This document shows positions 23,225 through 34,717 of a DNA stretch of 64,000 nt, in pieces. The stretch is from positions 54,114,933 through 54,178,932 of the forward strand of contig NC_052619.1 of assembly GCF_016545825.1 (NCBI RefSeq), written 5' to 3'. Origin of the DNA: Eucalyptus grandis (Eukaryota > Streptophyta > Magnoliopsida > Myrtales > Myrtaceae). Every line of letters starts with the position of its first letter. The stretch's first letter is position 1. The notes beneath the pieces are model-generated. The model saw nothing but the letters and a program-made list of their open reading frames with translations, had not been told where the DNA came from and made no database searches. A program made the translations under genes and the position numbers.

Positions 23225-23910
23225 TGACACCAACACGCGATGCGATACAAAACAACACCCAAACATGTCATCTCTCAAAAATAAAGAATTCACACGCTTG
23301 ACATGTTGTATATTATACTCATATTTTATATATAGTTAATAAATTATTATTTTTATGATTATTTCAATCAATTAATCTGATTCAAATTCACAAATAAATA
23401 AATAATAATAAAATCACATAATAAATTTACACTAAAAACATTAATTCATAATTTATTAATATCCTTTATTGTTTCAATTTGACAAATTCAACTCTATTTC
23501 AATAAATCCATAAAAATTTGAAAGAAAAAACAAGTAATTCATATTATAGACCCGCGTGTCGACGTGTAGAAAGAAAGAAGAAAAAACTTGAAGGTAAATT
23601 GTGTATCATAAAAGTGAGAGTCAAAAGAGAAAATGAGAAAATATTAGGTTTTTCTTCTTTCTTAATTTTTAATTTTTATTATTGATTGTTATTTTTTAAT
23701 ATATATTTTAACCATTCATTTATTAAAAAATTTTAAAATTGACCTCGCATATTGGAATCACGTGTCGAAAATTAATATGCCGAAATTCTCCGACTCGAGT
23801 ATCAAAGAGTGTTGAAAAATTGATTAGATGTTGGATTTTTCGACACGTATTAACCAAAAGTGTTGGACACGTATCGAAACATCAACAATACACAAAAACT
23901 TCAAGAAAGT
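23225..23910 (+). repeat. Dispersed repeat, copy A
   Basis: Shares long stretches with the reverse complement of 58115-58800, including ATTCAAATTCACAAATAAAT and the AATTTACACTAAAAACAT segment. It contains CGACACGT-like motifs near both ends. The type of element is not clear. Confidence 0.6.
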
Positions 23911-24780
23911 GTTAATGTTTCATAGCAAAAAAACAATAGGTGGGAGTTAAGAAAAAGGTGATGTTCAAGAAAAATTATCATGAAGAGCAAAATAATCAAT
24001 TTCATAGACACCCAATCTTTTCCTTTATATGTAGTAGAGATAAATGAATTAGTGTGACTTAGGTCAAACTTTACAAGCACAAAACTGATTAATAATTTAA
24101 TACACTGCTCATTTTTTGTTGCTAGGCCTATACACTACTTGTTTGCTTTATAAAAAGAAGACATGAACACGAAAAAATAGCAAACCCACCCCCGAACATG
24201 TTAGCTCAATGATAAAGAGGCCGCATGGCCCTTCGCGGGTTCATAAATTCAAGCCATATCAAGAATGAATTTTCGACTAGTTAGAATCTTGAGCATTTAT
24301 AATCTCCTTCCAAACTTATAGCATGTTGATAAAATTTATAGCGATGGACTCATACATGTATTAATAAACATATTAGTTGTGTTTCAAACTAAACGCACTA
24401 TAATGATTAAGGAATCTGATTATGGTGATATCAAGAGTGAATAGCCATAGTGATCATATTTTCGTACTTCTTTGTTTATCAGAAAAATTTCGCAACCCAT
24501 CAGGGCGTGGGCGGCGAGGCCAGGCCGGACCACCCGCCTGATCCTCGAGCCGCGGGTCCATCTCGCGCGCTGGCTAGCGCTGGCTCTAATTCCCGTGGCG
24601 GGAACGAAATTACATTTCTCCCCTCCCCCTCTGACTGGCGGGAAATTTTCGCACCCAGTCGCAGATAACGAAACCGAATAATGGGAAAAAAAAGAAAAAA
24701 CCGAAATAAAAAAAAAAACCCAATGGATAATTAAAAATCAGAATAAAAGCGAAGGGACTATTTAAAACAAAATTACGAAA
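23911..24780. other. Non-coding with a tRNA-like stretch
   Basis: 24200-24260 resembles a decayed tRNA or SINE head (TTAGCTCAATGATAAAGAG, then GGGTTCATAAATTC, loosely A-box and B-box like). 24480-24680 is moderately GC-rich and lies upstream of the remodeler fragment. No gene is supported. Confidence 0.35.
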
Positions 24781-25009
24781 AAGCGAAAACCCTCCTCCCC
24801 CTCCTCGCTTCCTCCATTTTCGGACACCGACTCCGATCGAACGAACCACTCATCGGCCTCCGCCCCCTTTTTAATTCCGATCGTCGCTTCGGATTTCGAT
24901 TCGGCCTCTCTCCCTCTCTCTCTCTCTCTCTAGAAAGAGCAGCGACGAACTCATCGATCGACCGATCCCGCCGATCTCCGCCGTGAGCAGGTCTTCGGCA
25001 CCGATCGCC
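24781..25009 (+). promoter_or_regulatory. 5' leader of ISWI fragment, (CT)n-rich
   Basis: C/T-rich leader with a (CT)n run (about 24913-24931) directly before ATG 25010. This is a common pattern in plant 5' UTRs and core promoters. It looks like the original leader and not a transposon junction. Confidence 0.5.
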
Positions 25010-27651
25010 ATGGCGAGGCCCTCGAAGCAGCAGGCGTCGTCCGACGATGCCCTGTCGGACGGGTCCGAGGAGGAGGAGCAGCCGCAGCTCGACGAGCCCG
25101 TCAACGAGGAGGACGAGGAGGAGCTCGACGCCGTCGCCCGCTCCGCCAGCTCCGCTGACGACGACGACGCCGCCCCTCCCGCCGACGACGACGCCGACGA
25201 GAATGGCGAGGCCGAGGAGGAGGAGGACGACCATGAGGTTCGGTTGCTCGGCTGCTCCTGTTTGTTCTTTTACTGGATTAGTTGGGAATTTCGGCGCTGG
25301 ATCTCTCGTTTGCTTGCTAGGGTTTGCGGGGTCCGGCGCGGTTGTGGGTCTCTCTGGTGTTTTGCGCTAGGAGGTGGATGGGTGCTTCGTGTTTGAATGC
25401 GAGTTTTTCAAGAAGTTTTAGAATGAGCGTTGGATTTCGACCGAGGATGTTCGGTTAGACGCTCGAGACAAGTTTCTACTGGTCTCTCGTGATTCTTTTA
25501 CTGCATTCGTTTCTGCAGATTGGCGCTTGCTGTATTGATCCTCCGCTTTGCTATTGAATGCGCAGAATGAAAAGTATATACGTGTACTGCAAGGTTAAAT
25601 TAGCACAAGAGTTGAAGCATTTTGGAAGTGAACTTGTTTCTTGCTCTTCGTTTGGGGTTTATTATTTTCTGGCATACTCTGGGTTGGATGAAGAAGAGCG
25701 GAAGTTGAGAGTGTCTCTCGCTCATAGTGAAGGCATGGTGTTCAACCTTCATGTTGTGCATGCCAAAAACTACGCCTTTGAGAGGGATTTCTGTTTATTT
25801 TATTTTCTTTCTTTCTTTTTTTCCTGGTTGGTTGGTTGATTTTGCATCTCCATGGCTAGAGTACTTGAGCAGAGCTGCAACTTTTCATGTTTCTAATATT
25901 CGGAGCTGATGACTTGGGTTTTCCCCTTTTATTTCAACATTTCCTTGTGAAGTTGTGATCGAAAGCTTCATCAATCACCTCTCACCATATACAAAGTGGG
26001 AAACGATGGCGAACAGAGCTTGTCTAACTTGCTCTGCTTCTGTCTTTACATACACATGACTTCTTAAGTTGGCAAGTGCTTCCATACGTCTGAAATGTTG
26101 TTAGATACTTGTAACTATGACTTAGTGAGTATCAGAAGTGTTGCCTCTACTTATTTATTTTTGCATTCTTTTTCCTCATTCATTGCACAGGAAGATAATG
26201 GTGAAACAGAAGTTAGCAAGATGAAAAGGCCAGGATCCGTGAAATGCAAAAGTTGAAGAAGCAGAAGATTCAGGAAATATTGGATCAGCAAAATGCCGCT
26301 ATTGATGCCGATATGGTGCCTTTCCATTCTTAAAATGACTATTTCTTGCATTATTTTGAGTTCATGTATTGATTATGCCAGTAACATTTTCTTGTTTTTG
26401 AAATGGTTTTTCAAGAATAATAAGGTAAAAGGGCAGTTGAAGTATCTTCTGCAGCAAACTGAGATTTTTGCTCATTTTGCCAGAGGAAACCAGTCCGCTT
26501 CACAGAAAATTAAAGGAAGGTACCATTACCAATGACCATTCTCTCTGTATTTTGTGCATTGCAGATATGATCTCTTGTACATATGTTCCTTTTGACAACC
26601 TGCTGAACAATGTCTACATAGGTCCTAACTTTCTTCATACTTCATAGTTGCTTAATTGGGACTGAAAGCTTTGTTTGATCCTTGATGGGCCTTTTGCTAT
26701 ATATTAATAATTGCCTAATGGTGGAATTCTTTAGAGAAAAGGTGCCTATGGTCCAGTGGTCTAACCCTTGCTACACTTCCAATTACATTTGGTGTTGAGG
26801 TTCCATATTCAAAGGGAATTGGGATTTGGTATCATTTATGCAAATTAATGATGCTCAATTGTAACCTTATATTGATTGTTCTGTCCCAGTGGACAAATGA
26901 ACATCTGCTCATGTTTAAAAGTGAAGAAAACATGTTTGTGAAGTTCAAGTCATCATTTGCCAGACCATTTCTGTGTTCAGCATTCATGTTTGTTCAGTGA
27001 CGTTTTTCTTTGCTTGATTTGTAGGGGTTGTCATGAATCTAAAATAATTGAAGAGGAAGAGGATGAAGAATGTCTTAAGGAGGAAGAAGATGGCTTGTCT
27101 GGTATGGGAAACGCGCAGCTGCTGACACAACCCTCTTGTAATCTCTCTCTCTCTGTGGTTTGATTGAAAGAAGGATAGTCTTTGCTGCTCATATCTCTGC
27201 TGTACCCCTGCTTTGGCTTGGAGAAGCTGTAATGTTTGCTGCAATTTCAGAATGCTAATAATGAGGGATTGTAAATGTTCTCTTTGTTGACATGATTCCT
27301 TATCACTAACAATTATAATACTCCAAGTACTTACTTTGGTGTTGACTAAGTAGAGATTTTTGACATCCCTTCCTGGCCCTTGTCTAGGTGGGAACCTCTT
27401 GCACTGGGGACACCCTTTATTGTATTGTCGTCTGGCTCCAGAGAGATTCTGTTTTGCTCTGATTTATGCAATTATCTTGCCAACAGGATATCTCCAGCAA
27501 ATATAAGTTAACTGCTTTCTTAAGTTCTATTTGTATGGTTTTTTGCAGGTATACAAGGGAAGATCAGGGATTACTAGCTTGCTGGATTGAATTGGCTCAT
27601 AAGATTGTATGAGAATGGCATTAACAGAATACTTGCAGATCAGATGAAATG
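25010..27651 (+). pseudogene. ISWI-type chromatin remodeling ATPase (CHR11/CHR17-like), 5' five exons
   Basis: Five exons match the N-terminus of plant ISWI. Exon 25010-25237 encodes an acidic region (MARPSKQQ, long Glu/Asp runs). Exon 26191-26315 (EMQKLKKQKIQEILDQQNAA) is 125 nt, one base short, giving a frameshift near 26222. Exon 26416-26519 encodes LKYLLQQTEIFAHFARGNQ and exon 27025-27137 encodes EEEEDEECLKEEEDGLSG...LLTQPSC. Exon 27549-27651 encodes IQGKIRDY, a stop in place of Gln, then LAGLNWLIRLYENGIN. An extra CAGAT near 27641 shifts the last codons (ILADEMG region). The copy stops at the donor just before the exon with Walker A (GKT), so the whole SNF2 ATPase and the HAND-SANT-SLIDE part are absent. 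Introns are retained, so it arose by DNA duplication. The intact parent drives nucleosome spacing in the nucleus; this copy cannot. Confidence 0.88.
26745..26820 (+). other. tRNA-like/SINE-like stretch in ISWI intron
   Basis: TGGTCCAGTGG matches the pol III A-box consensus exactly, and GGTTCCATATTC about 50 bp later is a weak B-box. It could be a tRNA-derived SINE head. No cloverleaf closes well, so it is not a functional tRNA. Confidence 0.3.
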
Positions 27652-27660
27652 GTAGGTCAC

Positions 27661-28430
27661 GGGCTGCAGCATTTAGACGTGTGCAGTATGGAAGCTGGAA
27701 AGGCTAGAAGATGCAGAGCTCAGAGAAATTTGCTAATAGAAATTCCAATGATATCTTAGAGATATTCATCTTGTAAGATCTTGAAATTGACATGTGCTGA
27801 GATAACCAATTATCGAGGCTCCTAGAAAGTCTTATATGCCTACAATACTCATACCGAGTTGATGATGGCATTTCTGGTCTCTCCAACTTGAAAAGCTTGA
27901 GAGATTCGTCCTGGGCTAGCCAATAACTCTCTTCCCCCAGTTGACTAGGAACTTGAAAAGATTGTGGAAGATTCTATCCCCGGTGGATTGGTAGGTTAAA
28001 GAGATTGGAGTCTTTGAAGTTGTCCTCTTCGATAATGACCACCTTATCGCAAGATATTCCGCAACTTTCTCATCTCTAGAGAGTTGAACTCTGTCGGGAA
28101 TGTCTGTAGTGCCTCCCGAGGCTTCCCTCGAGTTTACCGTCCATATGTATTAGACATTTCCTATCAGTAGGTACATTAATAGACCTATCAACCTTGAAGA
28201 AACTGTAAGAACTAATTGAGTATTGTGCAGTTACAGAGATTCAAAGCCTTGAAAGTCTGGAGAATCTTAAAACTTTGGAGCTGAACGAGCTCCACTGACT
28301 GGACAAATTGGCCGACTGAGTGGCTTGAAGAAACTAATGGCTTTTCATTTACATCATCGTAATGATCTGGTTGACCGGAATCACCGGACCATTTGTCCAT
28401 CTTCTCCAGCAGAAAAGAATGGACACTTGC
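27661..28430 (+). pseudogene. LRR relic (probably TNL-derived)
   Basis: Fragments of leucine-rich repeats occur in changing frames: LSNLKSL near 27880, IGRLKRLESLKLSSS near 27990, and EIQSLESLENLKTLELNEL near 28240. The LxxLxxL spacing and the EIQ-L(E/D)SLE style resemble the LRRs of the TNL at 41.9-43.5 kb. Many stops are present. It begins within a few bases of the ISWI fragment's end, so a breakpoint lies near 27655. Confidence 0.5.
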
Positions 28431-31400
28431 TCTGTTGAGTACTTTTTTATTTTGGATAAGAGGTGCTTCTTATTCTGATGTACATATGTGTAACAAAGAG
28501 GTTTATGTAAATCTTTTTAAGTTCACTTTGCATGTTGACTAGTGATAGTTCTGCAAGTACCCTTGTTCAGATTTTCTTTGTTTTAATTTGGTTTAGATGT
28601 GTTAATGGCTTTGAATTGCTAATTGACTTACCTCATGAGGTCAAGTCAAATTATATGAACTCCAAGTGCATTATTTTGTCAATTTACTATGTGATGATTT
28701 ATTTGAGGTACCTTATAAATTGATACTTCATCTTACTGAATTTGAAACTGGTCAATGCCCATACTTCGTGTAGGAGAATTTTAGCGTAGCTGTTACAATG
28801 TGCATGAAAGCATCTCGGCACTTGTGGCATCACCTCTATGGTAATAACAAACACAAAATTGCAACATGAAGAAGAATAATAATCTACATAGGTAAACACA
28901 TGTCCAATTTGGTTTTTGGGTAAAGCAGATTTCTTAACTGGATTCACACAAGATGAAGAGAAGTGGTAATGATTCTTAAATAAATTAAAGAAATGTTCCA
29001 GTTCCAACTTGGTCCGGCATTATTTAATGTTTACGTAAATATGAAATAATGACACAATCATTAAATTTCAAATGAATAGAAGTGTGGCAAAACTTTTTCC
29101 AAGTCTAAATATATAACATGGAATGATCTTGCGCCGTCTGCAAGTTCTTATCTTTTTCCTCTTTTTATATCTTTTGTAATAGATAATCCACAAGCATTAA
29201 CCGAGATAATGAAGAGCCACAACTTTCAAAAACACTATTTGAAATAGAGAACTTTCATACTTGAGATCAGAAGTCAATCTATCTATATAATCATTATAGT
29301 CATTAGAGAGGCTTCACAAAACATTTTGCCAATCACTAAAGAGGCTTCCGAGTTTGATTGGGAATTTAGAAATGCTGGTTGAGTTGGATTCCAAATGGGA
29401 TTTAACAAGTCACATCAAATTTGTGAGCTTATTTACCAGACTTGTAGAGGCCCAAAGTTCTAATACAGCACTCATGAATAATTTTTCCCATCTACATTGA
29501 CACAAGACTATGCTTACACATTGGTTTTGTGTACTCTATTTTAATAGTATTTTGTACAATAATCAGCACAAAGCATGGATTTATAGGGGTTAAATGCGAA
29601 TGTTGCTTCACCTCGAATAAATGTGATTTTTATAATTTGATTGGTAGCCGGGGAGTGTCTTGGATGAAGATCAAGCCCGATAATTCCATCGAGCTTCATG
29701 TTTTGGTGTCAATTCGGGCCTGGGCCCTCTTAGCCCCATTAAACTGGATCGATCGAGTTCGCCTTGATTAAGATTTAGTTTTTTTTTTGGGGGGGGCACA
29801 ACAAATTTGTTTGGAAGTTCCATGTCTACTTTTGTTGACTTTGACTTTGAATGAATCTGCCCATTCATTTGGGGGCAAAAGTGGATTCTCATCCCCAAAA
29901 TTCTGCACCACATAGTAAGTGATTTTCTGCATTAGAGAAACGTAAATAATTGTCAACTAACGGGCTGGAGTGATGCTTCGAGGAAACATCCTTATTAACT
30001 AATGTACAACAAAACTAGCCCACAACTCTTATTCAGCCAATCCCGTGGCTTCTTCAAAGTTAAATGACCTACCAAAATGTCATTCAAAATATCTTCATTT
30101 TTACTACCTTAAGATTATGTGGTATAGGAACAAAGGCCTTGATAGTTCAGGCCTGCACCTATACGAAAAGTCATTCTTTTCCTTCAAAAATAGTAGGAGT
30201 TAGGTAGTGGGATCACCACCTGTTTTCTCTTTTTCTTGGAGCTTTTGAGCTATAATGGGGGAAGCTCAATTTTGATTCAAATGGAAGGAGTTTGTTTCAA
30301 AGAAAACTGCAACGAGACTTTTGGAGTTTCGTTTTACTAAAACAAATGTCTAAGGGAGTATATTCGAAGCTAAAATTATCAGAAAACAAATTCAATCTTC
30401 CGTTGATCTCAATTCAAGGATTTTGATACTTCCAAGGAATTTTTTTGACTCATGACATAATTAAAAACTTTAATCTTAATTCATTTTGTCATGCTTGGAT
30501 CTATATCAAAAAAGATTTGAGAACTTATTAATTCCGAAATGAGAATTATTTACACATTCTGATCTAGCAAGATTTTATTTTTCCTTCCCGGCTTTACCAT
30601 CACGTGCCTCCTCCATGTTCTCCTTATCAAACTATCAATCAGTTCGTTTAATCAACATTTGTATCCCATCGAGATCTGAAGGTCTTGCTGGTGTTGGCGC
30701 ATTCACATTGGTCATGCACTAGCCTGCAACTTTGAGGAGGTCAGCTCATCAAAGTTACCAGTAAAAGACAGGTCAAATTGATGTTATGTTACCACATTCA
30801 AGTGCAACATAGTGCTACTACATTCAAGTGCATTACTTTTGTCAATTTATGCATTGGTCATTTATGTGAGATCATTGGAACTTGCTTGTCCGTACTTTAA
30901 ATTTGAACATTATAACGATGCCTTGTGAAGCATAACTTTGTTATACGTCAAACAATGAAGGACATAGTCAAACGTGTAGATTTTAATCCCTGACAAAATC
31001 TCTTTCATTCACTTTTTGGTTACCTAGGAATGGAGCTTTAGATTTTGACATTGTTAAGGAGAATCGCTAAACAACAAAAGAGTCCTATATGTCTGCCTAA
31101 GCTCTTTCTCTTGGTAAGGCTCTTTCTCTAGGTAATAAGTAAGAAAAACTTATGGGATGTTTCTATAAAGGTAAGCTGGGGCTATGGCTATTAACTCGTA
31201 GATTTGAAGATAGTATATATTTCCCAACGTTTTGGTGCTATACTCTGGCTTTTGCTGCAATGTACAAACTCCTGCTTATCGTACAATCTCAAAGGTTTAA
31301 CTGTTCTCTTGCACGATGTGCTTTGAATTGTCAGAATTGGCAATTTATGCTTTGAAATGATAAAGGAATTTCATTTTTTCCGGTTTCCGCTAATGTTAAC

Positions 31401-32182
31401 TTCGGCAATCAAAAGTAGAAGGTAAAAACTCACAGCTCTCATTCCAAAGGCCGCTTAGATCATTCTTACATGTCTAAACCAAGATGATATAAATTATTTA
31501 CCTCCTAAAAGTTGAAATTCAGCAAAGGTTGCCAATTGAAATGACGTAAACTTCAGACAAGATCATCATTTGTTTCAAGATGGCTTGATTTAACTGTTAA
31601 TTTGCATAATTGCCTACCAAGGAATAGTTGAAGTACTTGGTTGCGTGGATGTGCCAATGAGCTAGTAGTAGAAAGTAAGGTCACTGATTGAAAAGTGTTC
31701 TCCCTATACAATCTTTATTTCACCTTATAAAACCGGTTAATCGCAATACCACGCAAGTCTTACAGTTCCATAGCTCACACACATCTGCCGATTTTGTGCA
31801 CTTCAACACTAGTTCAACCCCAAAAAAAGGAAAAAAAAAAGAAGAGGAAAAAAGTTGCGTGATTCAGCTGTGGATAGCTTAGCTCAGCTCAGCATGCACA
31901 CATCTTTATTAGGTTTTATCGAGTCTGACACGTAAACTTGTGAGCGCATTCATTCAATAGGCATCACATAGTTGTATTTACAAGGATGATACATGCAACT
32001 TCCTGCTTTTTACATTACAAGTGAATTTCGGTAGAGATCCTATGCATATTGTGATGGACATGGAAAAGATTGATGGAATGCATTACGAGAATAAAATTCA
32101 TCCAGAGCTGCCTAAAGATCTTCATGAAATTAGGTGCTTACTTAGGAGCATTTTACGTTGAGTTACTCTTGGCATCAGAGTC
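28431..32182. other. Non-coding
   Basis: AT-rich; I see no supported exon, RNA gene or clear transposon structure in about 3.7 kb. Confidence 0.45.
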
Positions 32183-33020
32183 TTAACAGAGCCTCAATGC
32201 AGAAGCAGGACTCCTGGAAAGCATATGGTTTCCTTTGTCTTCGCTTCCATATTCCTTCAATCGTGGGTCCTTGATGATTTTGCACGATCCCCTTGTCTCC
32301 GCCAATAATTCTACACCGTAGTAGACTAAATGGTCTGTGAGGCTGTTACCAGTTACCAATCTGCAGGAACACATTCTGATAAGTCATCCGTAAATATTTC
32401 CAGTAATAAAGAACTGGCATTCTCTAGAAGAAGCTGGTCTGTCACGAGTTATTGCACCTAGCATGATAAATCCACAAAATAATTGCTTGTAACAGGTAGC
32501 TACGACTAAAACTACCTCCTTGCCTGTTGCACGTTGGACCATCTCCAAAGGCATCGCAAACTTTCTCGACCTGATAAACCAAACAAACAAATCCTATATT
32601 ATACAACCATGCCTACAAAAAAAGGATTCCAATTACATGTGAACACTGACATGCAGGTGGAATCAAATTATTTTCACATTATCTCACATCAATATGTTTA
32701 TCCATGGCTGTCATTGAGATAGTCACCAATGATTACAGGCATTAGTAGACATACATAATTTAAATGAGTAATACCTTATAATTGCACAAAGCTTAAGACT
32801 AGGTCATCAGCCATCACAGAGAGAGAGAGAGTAAATGATACACATTATTACGCGTCTTAAATTTTGGAATTGGTATGATTGCCTTATGGGAATGAGAAGA
32901 GTTCCTAAAATATTGTTAAAAAGGTCATGAGTACCACGAACTACCCTACTTTGTTAAGAAGATAAAACAAAACAAAACAGATAAAATTTAAACACTGAAA
33001 AAAGTAAGAGTACAAACATT

Positions 33021-33030
33021 GTTGGAAAAG
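33021..33030. repeat. 10-bp target-site duplication, left
   Basis: GTTGGAAAAG, identical to 34440-34449 on the other side of the element. Confidence 0.85.
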
Positions 33031-34439
33031 GGGAAAAGTGCCAAAAAAGTTATAAATCTTTTGTTTTTGTGCCGATTTAGTCCTAAACCTTTTTTTGGTG
33101 CCGATTTAGTCCTAAACCTTTTTACGTTGTATCAATTCAGTTATTTCCGGCCAAAATTGGCCGGAATTTGCTGACTAGACGTCGGCCGGCTGACGTGGCC
33201 CGATCGGCGCCGACGTAGACTATTTTTAATAATATTTTTCAATTTTTTAATTTTTAATTTTTAATTTTTTTAAATTTTTTTTCTTTTTGTCTTCTCATCT
33301 TCTTCCTCCAGCCGGTCGCGGACCTCGGCGACCGACTAGAGACGACTATTGGTCGGCGAGGTCGAGGTCAACCTCGCCGGCCACCTCGCCGGGCCGCGAG
33401 GGCTGCCTCGCGCCGGGCGGCGAGGCTCGCCTTCGTCGGATCTAGCGAGGCTCGAGCCTCGCCCATGGCCGGCAAGGCTCGACCTCACCAGATCCGGCGA
33501 GGCTCAACCGCGCCCGCCTGGCGCGAGGCCGCCCTCGAGGCCTGGGTGGCGAGGCTCGCCCTCGCCGGATCTGGCGAGGGTCGGGCCTCGCCCATGGCTG
33601 GCGAGGGCGAGCCCCGCCAGCTCGGCGCTTGGAGCATGGGGAGGAGAGCGAAGCCGACAATGGCGAAGCTCGGCGAAGGAGACATTGCGGAGCACGAGCC
33701 GAAGTCAGCGGTGCTGCTCGGCGGCAATGACGACGACGATGACGATGAGGAAGCGAACGAAGACCTGAGCTTGAAAATCGTCGAGAAGGCGCTCTCGGTG
33801 TGCGCCGCGAAGCTCGCCTCCACGCCACCGGGCGTCGACGTGTCGGAGGAGGACGAAGATAGGCCTCGGTTCCGTAAGACCTCGAGGACCGAATCCGCCG
33901 CCTCCTCGCGCCGAGCTGGCGAGGCTCGCCTCGCCGGCCATGGGCGGGCGAGGCGAGCCTCGCCACCCAAGCCTCGAGGGCGGCCTCGCGCCGGGCGGGC
34001 GAGGCTCTCCCTCGGGATCTGGCGAGGGCGAGCCTCGCCGCCCGCGCGAGGTCGCCCTCGCGCCACCGGCGAGGTGGCCGGCGAGGTCGACCTCAACCTC
34101 GCCGGCCGTCGCCTCTTCGGCCGGTCGCCGAGGTCCGGTGACCGGCTGGAGGAAGAAGATGAGAAGACAAAAAGAAAAAAAATTACAAAAATTAAAAATT
34201 AAAATTAAAAATTAAAAATTTTAAAAATATTAAAATATTATTAAAAGTAGTCCACGTCAGCGCGCGATAGGGCCACGTCAGCCGGCCGGTGTCTAGTCAG
34301 CAAATTCCGACCAATTTTGGCTGGAAAGAACTGTATTGGCACAACGTAAAAATGTTTAGGACTAAATCGGCACAAAAAAAAGGTTTAGGACTAAATCGGC
34401 ACAAAAACAAAAGGTTTAGAACTTTTTTGGTACTTTTCC
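33031..34439. mobile_element. Long-inverted-repeat DNA transposon, MULE/Pack-MULE-like, non-autonomous
   Basis: The ends are inverted: left GGGAAAAGTGCC..., right ...GGTACTTTTCC. Both arms contain CCGATTTAGTCCTAAACC (twice each), a GTCAGC/GACGTGG segment and AATTTTTAATTTTT runs, and the match continues into the GC-rich inside. Arms are several hundred bp each. The flanking direct repeat of 10 bp points to Mutator-like elements (9-11 bp) and away from hAT (8 bp). No transposase is encoded. The centre (about 33640-33905) is not part of the inverted arms and has an open, acidic frame; see the separate entry. Confidence 0.82.
33638..33905 (+). other. Central open segment of the inverted-repeat element, possible captured exon
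   Basis: Unlike the repetitive arms, this segment has no internal repeats and keeps one open frame (MGRRAKPTMAKLGEG..., then an Asp run, NEDLSLKIVEKAL and an EEDEDRPRFRK segment). The mixed amphipathic and acidic composition is protein-like. I do not recognise the family. Mutator-like elements often carry pieces of host genes, so a captured exon is plausible, but GC-rich DNA can stay open by chance. Confidence 0.4.
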
Positions 34440-34449
34440 GTTGGAAAAG
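34440..34449. repeat. 10-bp target-site duplication, right
   Basis: GTTGGAAAAG, identical to 33021-33030. Confidence 0.85.
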
Positions 34450-34717
34450 ATAAGACTTCTCCAGTTAGATAGGTTGAAATAAACGCAAAGTAAACGTAAA
34501 ATGTAGTCAGCAACAATTCCCCATAATTTACGTGATATTCCATCAAGATCAAAGTCATACCGCCCTAGGGAAGTGATGGTATATCTTCCGTGGGAACCAA
34601 GAATAATACGAAGGCAAATGAAGCGCAATCTCATGTCCATTATTTATATGTATCGTATTTGGCGTGCTGTAGTAAGAAAAAAACATTGCGTTGCCTATAC
34701 GGGGTTGTGCAAATGTC

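Larger units (their letters stand above)
32183..34717 (-). pseudogene. Class-3 lipase, 3' exons only, interrupted by a transposon
   Basis: Three 3' exons of a class-3 lipase on the minus strand. The exon near 34571-34717 starts VLTFAQPRIGNA and contains NNGHEIALHLP and FPRKIYHHFPRAV. In the family the residue after GH is the catalytic Asp; here it is Glu, and two or three residues are missing after SYYS. Exon 32524-32570 encodes VEKVCDAFGDGPTCN, and the last exon 32183-32360 encodes LVTGNSLTDHLVYYGVEL up to the stop. The catalytic His lies in the DHL(V)YY segment and is present. The junction between the last two exons uses a GC donor (AG|GCAAGG). The exon with the nucleophile GHSMGG and all upstream exons are absent, as is a small exon (WLYNIG region). 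A 1.4-kb inverted-repeat transposon sits in the intron. It is likely the remains of a tandem copy of the 19.2-20.7 kb gene. Confidence 0.8.

Noticed and set aside
24200..24260. Possible tRNA gene
   Set aside because: A- and B-box-like strings are imperfect and no acceptor stem pairs; at most a decayed SINE.
24610..25370. Open frames antisense and in other frames over the ISWI first exon
   Set aside because: Glu/Asp codon runs leave other frames open; the sense frame matches ISWI with correct splice sites.
33349..34215. Long Arg/Ala/Gly-rich open frames on both strands inside the inverted-repeat element
   Set aside because: They span the GC-rich arms and exist because stop codons are rare there. 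Only the non-repeated centre is kept as a possible captured exon.
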